Positions 23,956-36,639 of a stretch of DNA of 64,000 bases are shown piece by piece. Source of the stretch: Gonapodya prolifera JEL478 (lineage: Eukaryota; Monoblepharomycota; Monoblepharidomycetes; Monoblepharidales; Gonapodyaceae); assembly GCA_001574975.1 (NCBI GenBank), contig KQ965735.1:1-64000 (forward strand). The letters run 5' to 3'. Below the pieces are notes generated by a model that searched no databases, was not told the origin of the DNA, and saw only the letters and a list, made by a program, of their open reading frames with translations. Every line of letters begins with the position of its first letter. Position 1 is the stretch's first letter. A program made the position numbers and the translations under genes.

Positions 23956-25125
23956 CTATTCCAAGTTCTCTGGAGCGCTCGAAAAATCGAGATCTGTCCG
24001 CTCGGAGACCATTTTGGTCCCTCCTTTTTTGCGGATCTTCCTCCCGGTTGGGCAAAACCCTGCATCATTTACAGGACAATCACTACATAGGGGCTTGACC
24101 GGAAGACAATGGACTTGGCCAAATCCGACAAGAAGAGGATTTATAGATGCCCAGTGTTGGCGCGGTAACCACGATTCAAGCTCCTTTCGGGTTCCTTCCG
24201 GGCCAGTGCCAAAAGGCGGTCTTGCACCTTTTCTCGGCGATCCAGCTGGCAAACTTTCTGTCCTTACCCAACCAAACCTGTTTGTAATACGGTGAACGTG
24301 GGTGTCGACCCCAATGCCCTCAGAAATGCCGTAAGCAGACTGCAAAAACAGATGAGCCATTTTAGGCCCCACGCCTGGGAGCGACAAAAGAAAAGGTAGC
24401 GATGCGGGAACATCTTGCAGATGTAATATTTGCGTCAGCCTTGGTTTTACAGAGGAGGGCGCACGCTCTACGAACCTCCATCGTGCTGCTCCAAGCACAT
24501 TTTGGCTGCTTGTTTAAGATATTGTGTTTTTCTATTGTGGAATCCAACCTTGATACCTCCAAAGTTGGTGGGAACATTTTTGTCAATGGAAGGGGAAGAT
24601 ATCCCACCTTCGAAATTAATCCATTTAGTGTAGAGTCGGGAAGCCCCAATAACGATTGAGCGCAAAAATAAGGCGGTGGCTCAGAGACCGTGGAGCTTGT
24701 TTCCAGCTGAGCTATGTTGCTTCGAAAGTGTTGTTGTATGTTAACCATCGCAGCCGCAGTTATAGGATCTTTTGTTTGGGAAGATAGCATCAACGAAACG
24801 AGAGTTTGGAAACGGTGAGCCTAAGTAGTTTTTTTCAAACGAGGAAATGTTGGCGATTGATTCACAATCCCGAGCGATTACAGACCTTCGGGTCTCGAAT
24901 TTGAAGCTCTGGTTCGGCTAGGCATGCACAGCCGACGGTATCTACAGGCGCGGTATGCGTCTTTCTAAAATCGGTGACGAGATCCACGACCTTTTCCCAA
25001 TTTTGTGGAGGGGTGATGGTGATTGAGGGTGGGTCGGGGGTGGCATCAGTCTCCTCTTCCACGGATTGCTGTTTTTGGCCTGCTTTCGGCGCCCCAGGTG
25101 ATCTGACAGATGATCGTCGAGGCAT
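23956..25125 (-). CDS. NTH1: Endonuclease III homologue (DNA glycosylase/AP lyase)
   Basis: Base-excision repair enzyme for oxidised pyrimidines. Four exons run from ATG at 25125. Exon 1 encodes a basic N-terminus and the first helix region. Exon 2 starts AHRFQTLVSLMLSSQTKDP (the conserved SSQTKD motif) and ends LNGLISK. Exon 3 carries VGFHNRKTQYLKQAAKMCLEQHDG. Exon 4 opens DVPASLPFLLSLPGVGPKMAHL, which holds the helix-hairpin-helix and the catalytic-Lys segment, then GIGVDTHVHRITNRFGWV with the catalytic Asp. The [4Fe-4S] ligands are present as C-x6-C-x2-C-x6-C in CLPVKPLCSDCPVNDAGFC. The intron between ISK and VGF uses a CAAG acceptor. Length and domain order match eukaryotic NTH1. A separate mitochondrial signal is not evident. 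Confidence 0.93.
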
Positions 25126-25244
25126 GAGAATTTACAAGGTCTGTGGGCCTGCGGACAGACTACCATTACAGTTTACCGGGCCAATGAACGCGTTTTCGCT
25201 TATGCAATTATTTACAAACAGAGTCCGAACATGCGCATAAAATG

Positions 25245-26758
<1,514 letters not shown>

Positions 26759-26904
26759 CGAATAGACTTCCTGATTGCGAAGACTGCACGGGACCAGAAC
26801 TCTCCACTCGCAAGTTTGAAAATGAGATTAAAAAATAATCTATTGTCCGTATTTACAAACTCGCAGTACGTCACACTCGAGTAATCCCCTGATATCAAAA
26901 GCTT

Positions 26905-29900
26905 TCACAACCTCGCCTCGACCTGACCATTCCCAATAAATCGCGTTTTGCCAAGTATCTTGGTCATCTCTTCTCCATCATCAAATGCTGCCCTCAGAAC
27001 GTCCTCAATCGCTTTGGCAAAGGTGAAGTTGATATCTGCGCGAACATTTTCTGGAATCTCCACCAAGTCCTTCCTATTGCGGAACGGGATTATGATATTC
27101 TTGATGCCTCCACGGTGGGCGGCCAAAACTTTCTCCTTAATACCGCCAACGGGAAGGACTTGGCCTCGCAAGGTGATCTCTCCCGTCTGGAAATGCATCG
27201 CTTAGTAAATTTTTCACTTTGAACGGCGAGTTGAGAGACACTCACCATGGCTGTATGGTCTTTGACCGCTTTGCCCGTGAGCAGCCCTACAACAGCGGTC
27301 ACGATGGTGACTCCCGCACTGGGACCGTCCTTGGGGGTCGCCCCGGCAGGAAAGTGAATGTGGATGTCAGCTTTATCGAAAAGAGAATCCTTTCCGTCCT
27401 TGGTTATTCCCAAAGCGGAGGCATGAGCGCGAACCCAAGCAACTGCAACTTGTGCAGATTCCTTAATGACATCGCCCAGTTTACCTACGTCACAGTTGTT
27501 ACAAGGGCGAGAAGAGACAAAAGGAGAGATGGACTCACCAGTCAAGTGGATTTGACCCCTGCCCGGCATCTCGGTTGCCTCAATGAATAGCAACCCTCCA
27601 CCCATGGCAGTCCAAGCAAGCCCCGTAACAACTCCTGGAATTTGTTGACGTTCAGCGACCTCATCGTCAAACATTTCCGGCTGAAGGTACCGCATCAGAA
27701 TTTGTGTCGGCGAAAATTGGTCTTTTCGATTGACTCACGCCAAGAATTTTCGCCAACTTCTCTAATGAGACTTGAGGCTCGTAGGACGATCCCTTTTCTT
27801 TCCCTTCTGTGTACTCCACAGCCAATCCACGGACGACACCAGCGACCTCGCGTTCCAAATTCCGAACTCCCGCCTCCCTCGTGTAACCCGTTGCAATCTT
27901 CATAATCACTTCGTCGTCCATCTTGACATCCTCTACGGATAGTCCGTGTGCCGTAATCTGCTTAGGCAAAAGGTATTTGCGTGCGATGTGGAGCTTCTCG
28001 TCAAATGTGTAGCCAGGTAGACGAATGATCTCCATACGGTCGAGTAATGGTCCTGGGATGGTGGACTCTTCGTTTGCTGTGGCGATAAAGAACACCTTGG
28101 ACAAGTCGAAGGGCACGTTAATGTAGTGGTCTGTAATACGGCGAGAAAAAAAATTTGTCATTGGATTGCAAACCCTTAAAAACGACATCAGTTCTTTACC
28201 ATTGAAAGTAGAGTTCTGCTCCGGATCCAACACTTCAAGTAACGCCGAGCTAGGATCACCCCTGAAGTCCCTTCCAAGTTTATCGATCTCATCAAGAAGG
28301 AACACGGGGTTCGCAGTTCCACATCTCCGCATGCCCTGGATGACCATTCCGGGCATGGCGCCAATGTAGGTACGGCGATGACCACGAATCTCCGCCTCAT
28401 CTCGGACACCACCCAAACTGATGCGATAAAACTTGCGATTCAAAGCTGCCGCGATAGATTTGCCGAGCGACGTTTTGCCAACTCCGGGTGGTCTGTAAAA
28501 TCGTAATGCCACTGGGTTCCGATCCACAAATCGCACACTGACCCACCCGACAAAACACAAAATGGGACCCCTCATGTCCTTCTTCAGCTTTCGAACAGCC
28601 AAAAACTCAAGAATTCTTGTCTTGATCTTCTCTAATCCATAGTGGTCCTCGTTAAGCTGCTTCCTGGCGCTATCAATGTCCAATCTGTCCTCGGAAACTT
28701 TATTCCAGGGCAGGTCAGCGAGCCACTCGAGGTAGCTCCGAACAACTTGGTATTCGGCCATCGATGGGTGCATGCGCTTAAGACGCTTGATTTCTCGCTG
28801 TGCAGCTTTATCTGCCTCTTCAGGTAGATTTGAGTCCTTGATACGCTTGACCAATTCCTCGATTTCGTCTTGGTCTTCGTCCTTCTCACCCAACTCTTGC
28901 TTGATTGCGTTCATCTGGAATTCGGAGCATAAGAAATGGCACTGCGACATCCAGGTATTAGAAACACACCTGTTCTCGCAATATTGCCTCTCTCTGCTTT
29001 TCGCCAAGCTTCCCTTCGACCGTTGTTTGAAGCTTCCTCGAAATTTTCAAAACCTGTCACACCGTGTAACTATCTCGTCAGAGCCCAAATGGTCATTGCG
29101 AACCAGCTACATACCTGAATTTGCCTCGCCAACAACTTCAGCACTTTCTCGATCCTGTCTTTCGGCTCCACAGCATCTAAGACGCTTAACTTTTCTTCGA
29201 TGCTCAGGTCAATCATACTCGCCACCATGTCAGCAAGTCTAGGGGGCTGTGTATCATCGATCATAGAGCGAAGTTGCGTCACGACAGATCCCGGTAGTTG
29301 CATTTGCGAAAGGAGATTAGCGAGCTCATGCGAGGTGGAGCGGAGGGAAAGAGCAAGCGCCGATGATTCGGTTTCATCCTTGTTCCACGCTGAAGAAAAT
29401 TGCAGACCAGAAATGAGAACAAGGCGCAGTTGAATTGAGTTTGACGGTTCCGCAACTCACTTGCTTGCGCGTCTGTCAGATTCGTGATCGTCGCTTCGAT
29501 GTACGGGTCGATTTTCGTGAATCCGTTGAGCTTGACTCGGCTAATGCCTGTGGGAATGGGTGGATGATGAAGAAGCCAAAATCGAAATGTCACAGGACGG
29601 GTATTCAAATGTATGAGCCTATTTTCGTATGTTTACCTTCAACAGTCACAGCATATATCACCCTTGCGTTGTTCTGAGGTGTGGAAGCCTTTTCCCCCTT
29701 GCCTTCCTTTCCCTTGGCATCCTTAGCGTCTCCTTGTTGCTGGTTCTGAGTGGGCTGCACCTTCTGGATAGCCAGCACTCTCGCAGCACATCCCATTTCA
29801 TGAAGTTCTGATGGTGCGAGAGGGGCTTCATCTTTCGCGGGTGCTGACTGTTGAGTGTTGGCACCAGACTGTCCAATCTTTGCATCCTTGTTCTCTTTCT

Positions 29901-30437
29901 GACGCGAAGGGGCGTTGGCTTTGAGGGGAACACATGCCACAATAGGGCGAGAGGTGGACGATGTAGCTTGCCAGAGCTTTTCACTGTTTCGGAAGCAAGT
30001 GAGTTGCGACAGAGGTGTAGCCAATTACCCAGACGCACATGAGAGTTATGGTGTTTGAACGGCCAATATTCAATCTGAGGACAACTCCTGGAAGAACCTA
30101 TGAGGCCAATGGTGGTGGGTCGGGATGTCGGCACAGGTGAACACCGGATATCATTGGGATAACCGATCGGACGGCAGCAAGACCGTCAACAGAGACCAGC
30201 GGGGAACACCGAGGCGGTAGTGGCGTATTCAGAGAGAAATTATAGCGTCGCGATGGGTTCCCGCCGGTCGATTGAAACAAGAAGTTGCGTTAGCGGCGGT
30301 GAAACATCGGAGCCGACATCAAGCAGTTTTATGTCAAAGATGGCATAAACCAAACTCACAACTCTGTTGTTGCGCAAAGGGATGACAGGAAGAGAGCTCG
30401 GGATAGAAGGAGTTTGGGGTGGAGCACGTGAAGACAT
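26905..30437 (-). CDS. LONP2: Peroxisomal Lon protease
   Basis: ATP-dependent AAA+ serine protease. Exon 1 (30437-30360) encodes [15 protein letters not shown]; exon 2 starts at 30097 with [20 protein letters not shown], then [10 protein letters not shown] and RPIVACVPL, all of the Lon N-domain. Downstream are [12 protein letters not shown], the coiled coil [21 protein letters not shown], Walker [38 protein letters not shown], Walker [10 protein letters not shown], the sensor segment [20 protein letters not shown] and the protease domain with [12 protein letters not shown] (catalytic Ser) and [15 protein letters not shown] (catalytic Lys). The C-terminus is EARL: A-R-L fits the PTS1 consensus and there is no mitochondrial presequence, so a peroxisomal location is inferred. 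Intron 1 (30359-30098, 262 nt) contains no AG between the donor and the acceptor. About ten introns in total. Confidence 0.93.
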
Positions 30438-30916
30438 GCTGCAGGATTTGATCGAGGAATCGGTGGGTTTAAGCGAGTTCTACAGCGATGGTGGTTCAAA
30501 GCTTGAATGGTCGGGGTGTGCCGAGGGAGAAACGAAGTAGCCCGATCCGTTACTGTAAATCGGTTGCTGGGACAGGCAAGCTCCGGCAAAGGTCACGCGA
30601 TAATTATCAGTTTGTAATCAAACATTGTTAGTATATCACAATTACTTTTTGATATGCTGAAAATCTTGTCAAAGCCAAGTTCAATTAAAAATGCACCTCA
30701 AGGTTTTCGAACTTAATCGTCAAAATTCTTTGGCATTGCTAGAGAGAATCCGTTCAAGCTAATTATGTTGTAGAAGTCTCCGCGTAGCTGGGATTAACGC
30801 GAATATTTCCTTATCCGAACCGCCGTTTCCGTTTTGGGGAGGAGGGGGGTTTTAATGGTGATTGCCGGTTCGGCAAGACTTCGAGTTCAAGACATAACAA
30901 CACGTTTCACCTTGCA
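30438..30916. promoter_or_regulatory. Divergent promoter region, LONP2 (-) and SNX41 (+)
   Basis: A 479-bp bidirectional intergenic region with an A/T-rich centre (about 30600-30760) and a short purine tract (GGGGAGGAGGGGGG) about 65 bp before the SNX41 ATG. No specific factor site is claimed. Confidence 0.4.
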
Positions 30917-32963
30917 ATGTCGGACGACGACACAATCCCCAATCCGCTCTCCTTCTCTGCACCCCCTTTGAGTCGCCCCTTTATGTCCTCTTCGGCCGGC
31001 AGGGGACCTCTCGGTGCAGACAACACCCTGGGCAGCTCCTCGGACGGCGCATCAGCTGGGGGCTCAGCGATGCAGGGCAGCGCCGTATCTTTTCTTACAG
31101 CTGATGCCTACGCGTTTTCTGGTGGTGTCAGTACTCCGCAGTCGGCGTCGTCAGACTCGATCGCGGACCTCGCCCATCAAAGGTCTCAATCACAGCATCT
31201 CGCGCAGGCACCTGATGTACCACCAAAACCTTCATTTTGTTGCGCTACTCACAAAGCGCTCGATGCTTTTTCGAAGAGGCCGCTGGACATCTCGAATCCA
31301 AACATTCTTATTTCTGGTGAGTCTTATGCGATTGCTCGGTTGAATCAGTCAACCAAAACGTCTAACAGTTTCGTTATTTTGGATTTGGCGCTTTCGAAAT
31401 GAAAAATGTGGCTCGTCTACTCCTCCTTCGGGCTTCTCTCAATGCGTTCGCAACCCGAATGTGCTGCAAACCCATGACACGCCCATCATACCATCTAGAT
31501 GCTCAAAAAACAACGGACATGACGGGATCCACATTTATTGTGTACATCATCCGTACTGTCCATCCTGATACAAAGCTTACACTCTTGGAGGTGAAGCGAC
31601 GGTACTCCGACTTCGACTCCTTGCGCCGCTCTCTGGCCAAAATTCATCCTCAACTTATCGTGCCTCCCATTCCTGAGAAGCATTCCCTCACAGATTACGC
31701 AGTGGGACAAGCCCGTGCCCGGGATGACCCTCACGTCATCGCGAAACGAAAGCGGATGCTCCAGACCTTTTTAAACCGAGTCGCAAAGCACTCTTTGCTG
31801 TGCGCGGAGCATATGTTTCACAGGTTTTTGGAGCCAGGAAGCTGGCAGGAAGTTCTCACGAGTACGCTTATTCCTGCCTCCTCGAGCAAGAGCGCACTCC
31901 AGAAGTTGACCGAAAAAAGTCGGGTGCGAATACCAGGTGAGCAATCGTGGGGGTGGTTTTATGTTTCTGAATACGAACGGAACCCATGGTGCTGTAAACA
32001 TGTTGGTATTGGTCGCGGCACTGTCAGTTTGTTTTATTTGATGGAACAGTGAAGCTCCGGGGCGCTTTGTTGGATTATCATGCGCTTTGGCCATTTTCCA
32101 ACCGAATCTTCTTTGTAGACCCTCATTGGACCAATTCCGAGCGCTACACCGCGAACTATTCTGACGCTATCTCGATCGCCTACCGTGCCAACAAGCGCGT
32201 GCTCTCCGACCTCTCCGCCCTCGCGTCCTCATTGTCAGACCTCGGTGCAACTTACAATGCCTGGTCACTCCACGAGACCGCGCTCGCACTTGCCTGCGAA
32301 AAGGTCGGTCAAGCCTGCGAATCCCAACAAAGGGCGGTTGGGACCCTACAAGCCACGCTTGAAGAGGGCTTCACAGAGCCCTTGCAGGAGCAGGGAGAGT
32401 TCGCGCATACAGTCGCAAAAGTGCTCAAGTGGCGCAAAGACCGACAGGTGGACCTGGAAAACGTGGTGGAACAGCTGGAGAGCAAGAGGGTGGAGCTGGG
32501 TCGTCTTGAGAAAAATGAGACCGAAGCGCAGCGACTACAGTCTGCGCTCAACTATCACGGCGTGGGTGGAGGAAATGGATCCAACGCAGATCGGTCTGAT
32601 GGCCTGGAACGTCCCGCACCACCTCTTCCTCACCCACCACCACCTCCCCGACCCACTTCGATCCTCGCCACCCTCAACTCTCTCATTGACAATGATCCTG
32701 AAGCCACTCGACGGTCATCTATCGCCCGACTGCGGGATAAAATCATTCAACTAGAGGAGGCACGTCGCACGAAGTCAGATGAGGTTGAGGTATCGGGTGT
32801 AGCCGTGCAAGCCGACCTTGACCGGTACCAACGGGAAAAGCTGAAAGACCTTGCGAGGATGATGGCTGCGTATGGAAGGGCATGGAGGGACTATGCGAGA
32901 CGTGGAGCCCAGGCGTGGGAAGAAGCTGCCGCTGAGGTCTCCAAAATACCGGAAGGGCCATAG
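30917..32963 (+). CDS. Sorting nexin of the SNX41/ATG20 family (PX-BAR)
   Basis: Exons 30917-31316, 31499-31936 and 32050-32963 are in phase and give 583 residues. After a Ser-rich disordered N-terminus of about 125 residues the PX domain reads NPNILIS/DAQKTTDMTGSTFIVYII, LLEVKRRYSDFDSLRRSL (the RRY-F motif that binds PI3P), HPQLIVPPIPEKHS, IAKRKRMLQTFLNRVAKH and FHRFLEPGSWQEVL, all typical of Snx41/Atg20. The third exon is a BAR-type helical region (RYTANYSDAISIAYRANKRV, LSDLSALASSLSDLGATYN, long coiled coils) interrupted by a Pro-rich insert (PPLPHPPPPPRP). Proteins of this family bind PI3P on endosomes and act in retrieval sorting and selective autophagy. The first intron is 182 nt, longer than usual here. 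Confidence 0.9.
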
Positions 32964-33323
32964 GACACTAGTCTTTTGGGTGCGCCATTTCATCCATTAC
33001 TTTGTATGCAACGTTAAAAGAACCAACTCCCAACTGCTACTTCTTTTGTTTATCTTCTCCGTCTAAAAGTAGCAGCAGAACATGACGTTCTACTCCTTCT
33101 TTTTACCCTTCCTATTATGATTTACCTCTTCCTTCTGTCCCGCGACCTCATCGCGAACCAGACGGGAACGCTCGGGTGGTGGGCAGATAATCTGTCGGGA
33201 CTAATCACGTAATAATTCGTCGGGAGGAACGCAAGCCACCCACTTTTATCTGCGTGGTGCGAGCAAAGCGAATACTCTTGGGCGAGTGTAACTCAAAGAA
33301 CTCACCGTCGACCACTGTCGGTG
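32964..33323. other. Convergent 3' region, no gene seen
   Basis: Lies between the stop of the sorting nexin gene and the 3' end of the diacylglycerol kinase gene. No frame or RNA gene is apparent; presumably two 3' UTRs. Confidence 0.4.
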
Positions 33324-35856
33324 TCATGGATCAACGTTTTCGTGATAACAGCTAAAATGACCTTCACTGACTCGCGAATGTGTCATCTCCTGGGTTGAAG
33401 TTGATCTACGGGGGACAGAAGGGGGGGAGGGGAGAATAAGTTGTGTTTGCACGTCCCCTTGAAAATTTGGACACCAAGCGGCACGCAACAAGAGTAGAGA
33501 GACGAAAAAGAGGGTAAAACCCACTGTGAAAGGACTCGGGAGCTGGCCGATCTTGTGTAATATATTTCGAAACCACGGAAGTTGTTTTTTGATGTACTCA
33601 TGAACGCTCAAGATGCAGAAAACTTCGAGGTTGCCGCTAATGGGAATTATAACGTGTCGGGTGATTGGTGGTTTGAAGCTGCGTGAACGTACTCGTTCGG
33701 TCTTTGTGGAGTCCACGTGTTTGGGTCTTTTTATGGCACTGTTGAACCTTACTTCAGCATGCAATTTGAATGACTGTGCTCACCAAGCCATCCTTTGGGA
33801 TTTTTTGTCACCGGCTTAGCATCATGCGCCGATCCCCATAGGTCCACCTGACGACCCCAGAGACCTGGGATATTTTGTACTGTGCAGAGAATGATGACGA
33901 CATTGGAATTGAGTCACTTTGATCTTGAAAACATACCAATGACCTGCGAACCCAAGATCAGATCATGCGAAGTTGGGCGTCAAGTGCTCGGAAGAATAGT
34001 GGGGTGTCCGCCACCAAACTCACCTCCACTGGTCGTTTCGTGAGGAAGCTTCTGTTGGGCTCCAAGGCTTCTGCTTCTCGCCCTCGTAACGAAACTAGGC
34101 TTTGACCACGATCTACTTTTGGCATTCGTGCGACTGACGTCACACTTCGGTTCACAAAAATTGGCTTGGATTGTTTGCTTTCATCGACTTCTTCCTCCGA
34201 ATCGTTGTCTTCGTCTGAGTCAGCTGCTCCCAAGTCAATACTTTTGAATTTTTCAGATGCGGCGGCACCACCTGCCAAGACTGAAAAGAAACGTCACGAT
34301 GCGCTGCTGCAAGTTCTTCAAGCCAGCATCTTCCTCACCGTAGCGTAGGGAAGCCTCCGCGTAGGTAAATATGTTGGCTATCCGAGATTTCTGCAAAATC
34401 AGACACTGTTTAGAGGAGAGAGCTGACAGCCAAGAAATCGTTCAACTCTGCCTTTCGAAGTAGGACCCGACATTTCCTTGGAGCCCAATGGTGAAATCTA
34501 ATTCAGAAGTTAAGAATGGTGGTCAGTCGACACAGAGCCCTGTATCGACTCACAGTTGCCCATGGCAATATGGTGGTGTGGTGTCCTGTCTTCGGGGCTG
34601 TCCGATTTCAGCCCTCTTGGAACGCAATCAAGATCCACATCATCGTTTGACGTTTGTATGTCCGAAATTTTCTTACCTCTCGTATTTCTTGGGTTTTTGG
34701 ATGTAGCCCCCCTCGTAAACATCAAACCGGACGTCCCAGAGATCGAATCTTGCTACCCAACCTTCCAATCGTTCGAGCACCAAAGCATTCAGCTTTTCGA
34801 GTCTCTGGCCAGCTACATCTGCGCCGGGGACCGTTCTTCCCCACCCCATGACCTGGGAGAGATCGTTGCCGGTGCCGAACGGTGTTGCACTGAAGAAAAT
34901 GTTGGGCGCGGTGACGTCGATACCGATCTGCTGTGCGAGTCCAACAACTCCCATGAATGTTCCGTCACCTCCAGCGGACCAAATATGTATTTCACGCACT
35001 CTGCTTCCAAGGATCTACAAGGTGATATCGCATTCCTTGTCACCAAGACACGGGGCAAGATGGCGACAAGTTAACTCACTTGGCATGAGAGCCAGATATA
35101 CTTGAGATAGCTCAATCCATTTGTTTTGTCATCTTCATCAAGTAGATTGTAGATTTGCACCTGTACTTCTGGGTGGCTTTTCATCCGATAATGCTGAATC
35201 TCAAGAGTCCGTCAGGATCTTCCCTTGCTGGTTCCCACTGCGAGGATTCACAAAGATAAAGGTATATCGGTTTGGAACGGCCAGAAACTCCGGTGTTGCT
35301 CCTTTGGTGCTTGGAAACGCTTCCGCGGCTTTGTTCACATTGTCACGAGACTGGGTGAACGATCCATCGTAGGTGTCCCATTTCTTATCCCTCTTATTTT
35401 CCGCTCTAAATAGTCCATGCCACTTTTCATCGCTGCGATATCTTTTCTTTCCTGGAAGGAGATCCGCGATGTTTAAAGTCGACGGGGACCCCGCGGCAGC
35501 TGGCATCCAATCTTGATCAGCTCGTTTGTCTCTGTATTTGGCATGATCTGATCATCTGCTCCGTTGCCCGCTTCACGTGTGATGGGAACGTCGATTGCCG
35601 CGATGACGTCGGGGACCCATTGAGTTGCCATCGTGTCTGTCCGTTCCCTTCCCGTTTGCTCCGCTATGGCGCCCGCCAACGCCGCATCAGAAATTTTCTG
35701 AACTCCTTTGGTAAAGTAATCCTCGGTGAGGACGTCACTCTTGGTGACTGCAGTCGGAGGAAAGTTCGAATTGGCTTCATGGCTTTGAGAGTTCTTGATG
35801 GATTCCTCTTGTGGTGCTCTGGTGGGTGCCATGGAGTTTAAAGTGTGTGTGGACAT
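33324..35856 (-). CDS. Diacylglycerol kinase
   Basis: The catalytic domain is clear: YTFIFVNPRSGNQQGK, IHIWSAGGDGTFMGVVGLA (the GGDGT nucleotide loop) and FFSATPFGTGNDLSQVMGWG. The accessory domain is assembled from short exons: MGNYFTIGLQGNVGSYFERQ, KSRIANIFTYAEASLRY, an acidic insert (GAADSDEDNDSEEEVDES), VE, a 7-nt exon (33943-33937), then VQNIPGLWGRQVDLWGSA and GNLEVFCILSVHEYIKK. The enzyme phosphorylates diacylglycerol to phosphatidate. There is no C1 domain in view. Two problems stand out. Near 35201-35206 the frame shifts by one base inside the catalytic domain (GKILTDS, then EIQHYRMKSH in another frame) with no GT-AG intron to explain it. The N-terminal frame from ATG 35856 also ends in TAA at about 35473, overlapping the frame that starts at ATG 35506. 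The last 30 residues are uncertain. Confidence 0.85.
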
Positions 35857-36062
35857 AATTGGGGGCACGAAAGCGCGAGATTGATTGGGCGTTACACTGA
35901 CGTGGCCTTTACCTTTTGATTTGACCGTTTTGTGTAGACTGCGTTCTCTATTGATTAGAAAAAGTAGTTCGAAAGTGAGCTAGAGGCAGACAAACTATCA
36001 ATTATTTTGTTGTTTTATTTTTCTTCAGTAAAGTTCTGAGGAGAACTGATTGGAAGAGACAA

Positions 36063-36476
36063 ATGGCAGACTGTAGCAATCCTCAAGTGAGTCGTTGAAA
36101 GGAACTTTCAGGGACAACCATCTTACATCATATCAAGAACCAGGAGAACGTCGCTTTACCGCAAGTGTTCAACCCTGTCGTCCAGCTTGTCGACGATGTG
36201 AACCTGGTCGCCAATATCGCCCGAGGTCTTCCCTCGTTCTGGACTCTCGATGTCAAAAAAGCTGGATCGATTGACGAGGCATCACTAGGGCCATCATCAT
36301 CTTCCAATTCGTCGAAAGAATTCTCGGGGAATGTTCTTGTGGTGGAACTGAGTCGAGATGCTGCTTTTGGAGGGCAAGAGCAGGCGGAGAAGGACCGAAC
36401 AAAGCTTCTTGAGGTGCAAGAAAAGATTAAGCTTGATGGTATAGGGATTAAAATAGAGGTTGAAATTGTGGATTGA
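36063..36476 (+). CDS. 120-residue protein, unrecognised
   Basis: Two exons (36063-36086, 36138-36476) join in phase from ATG 36063 to TGA. The protein reads through QVFNPVVQLVDDVNLVANIA, GLPSFWTLDVKKAG, a Ser-rich linker and GNVLVVELSRDAAFGG, and ends with a charged helix (EKDRTKLLEVQEKIKLDGIG) and IKIEVEIVD. It looks like a small alpha/beta protein. It may be the 5' part of the gene that follows, whose frame is open upstream of its first ATG back to about 36545, but I could not find a splice pair joining them in phase. The start is divergent from the diacylglycerol kinase gene, 206 bp away. Confidence 0.5.
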
Positions 36477-36639
36477 ATTCTAAACGAAGACTTTTGACTG
36501 CGGTCACACATATTCCCATTACTGTAGTCACTCCCACGGACGCGGCACGGACTCTTTATTTTCACTTGAGGATCGGAAGGCAGACGACTGCCGAGCGATC
36601 ACAGCATCTGCCAATATCTGCGAGGCTGCAGTCGAGTTC

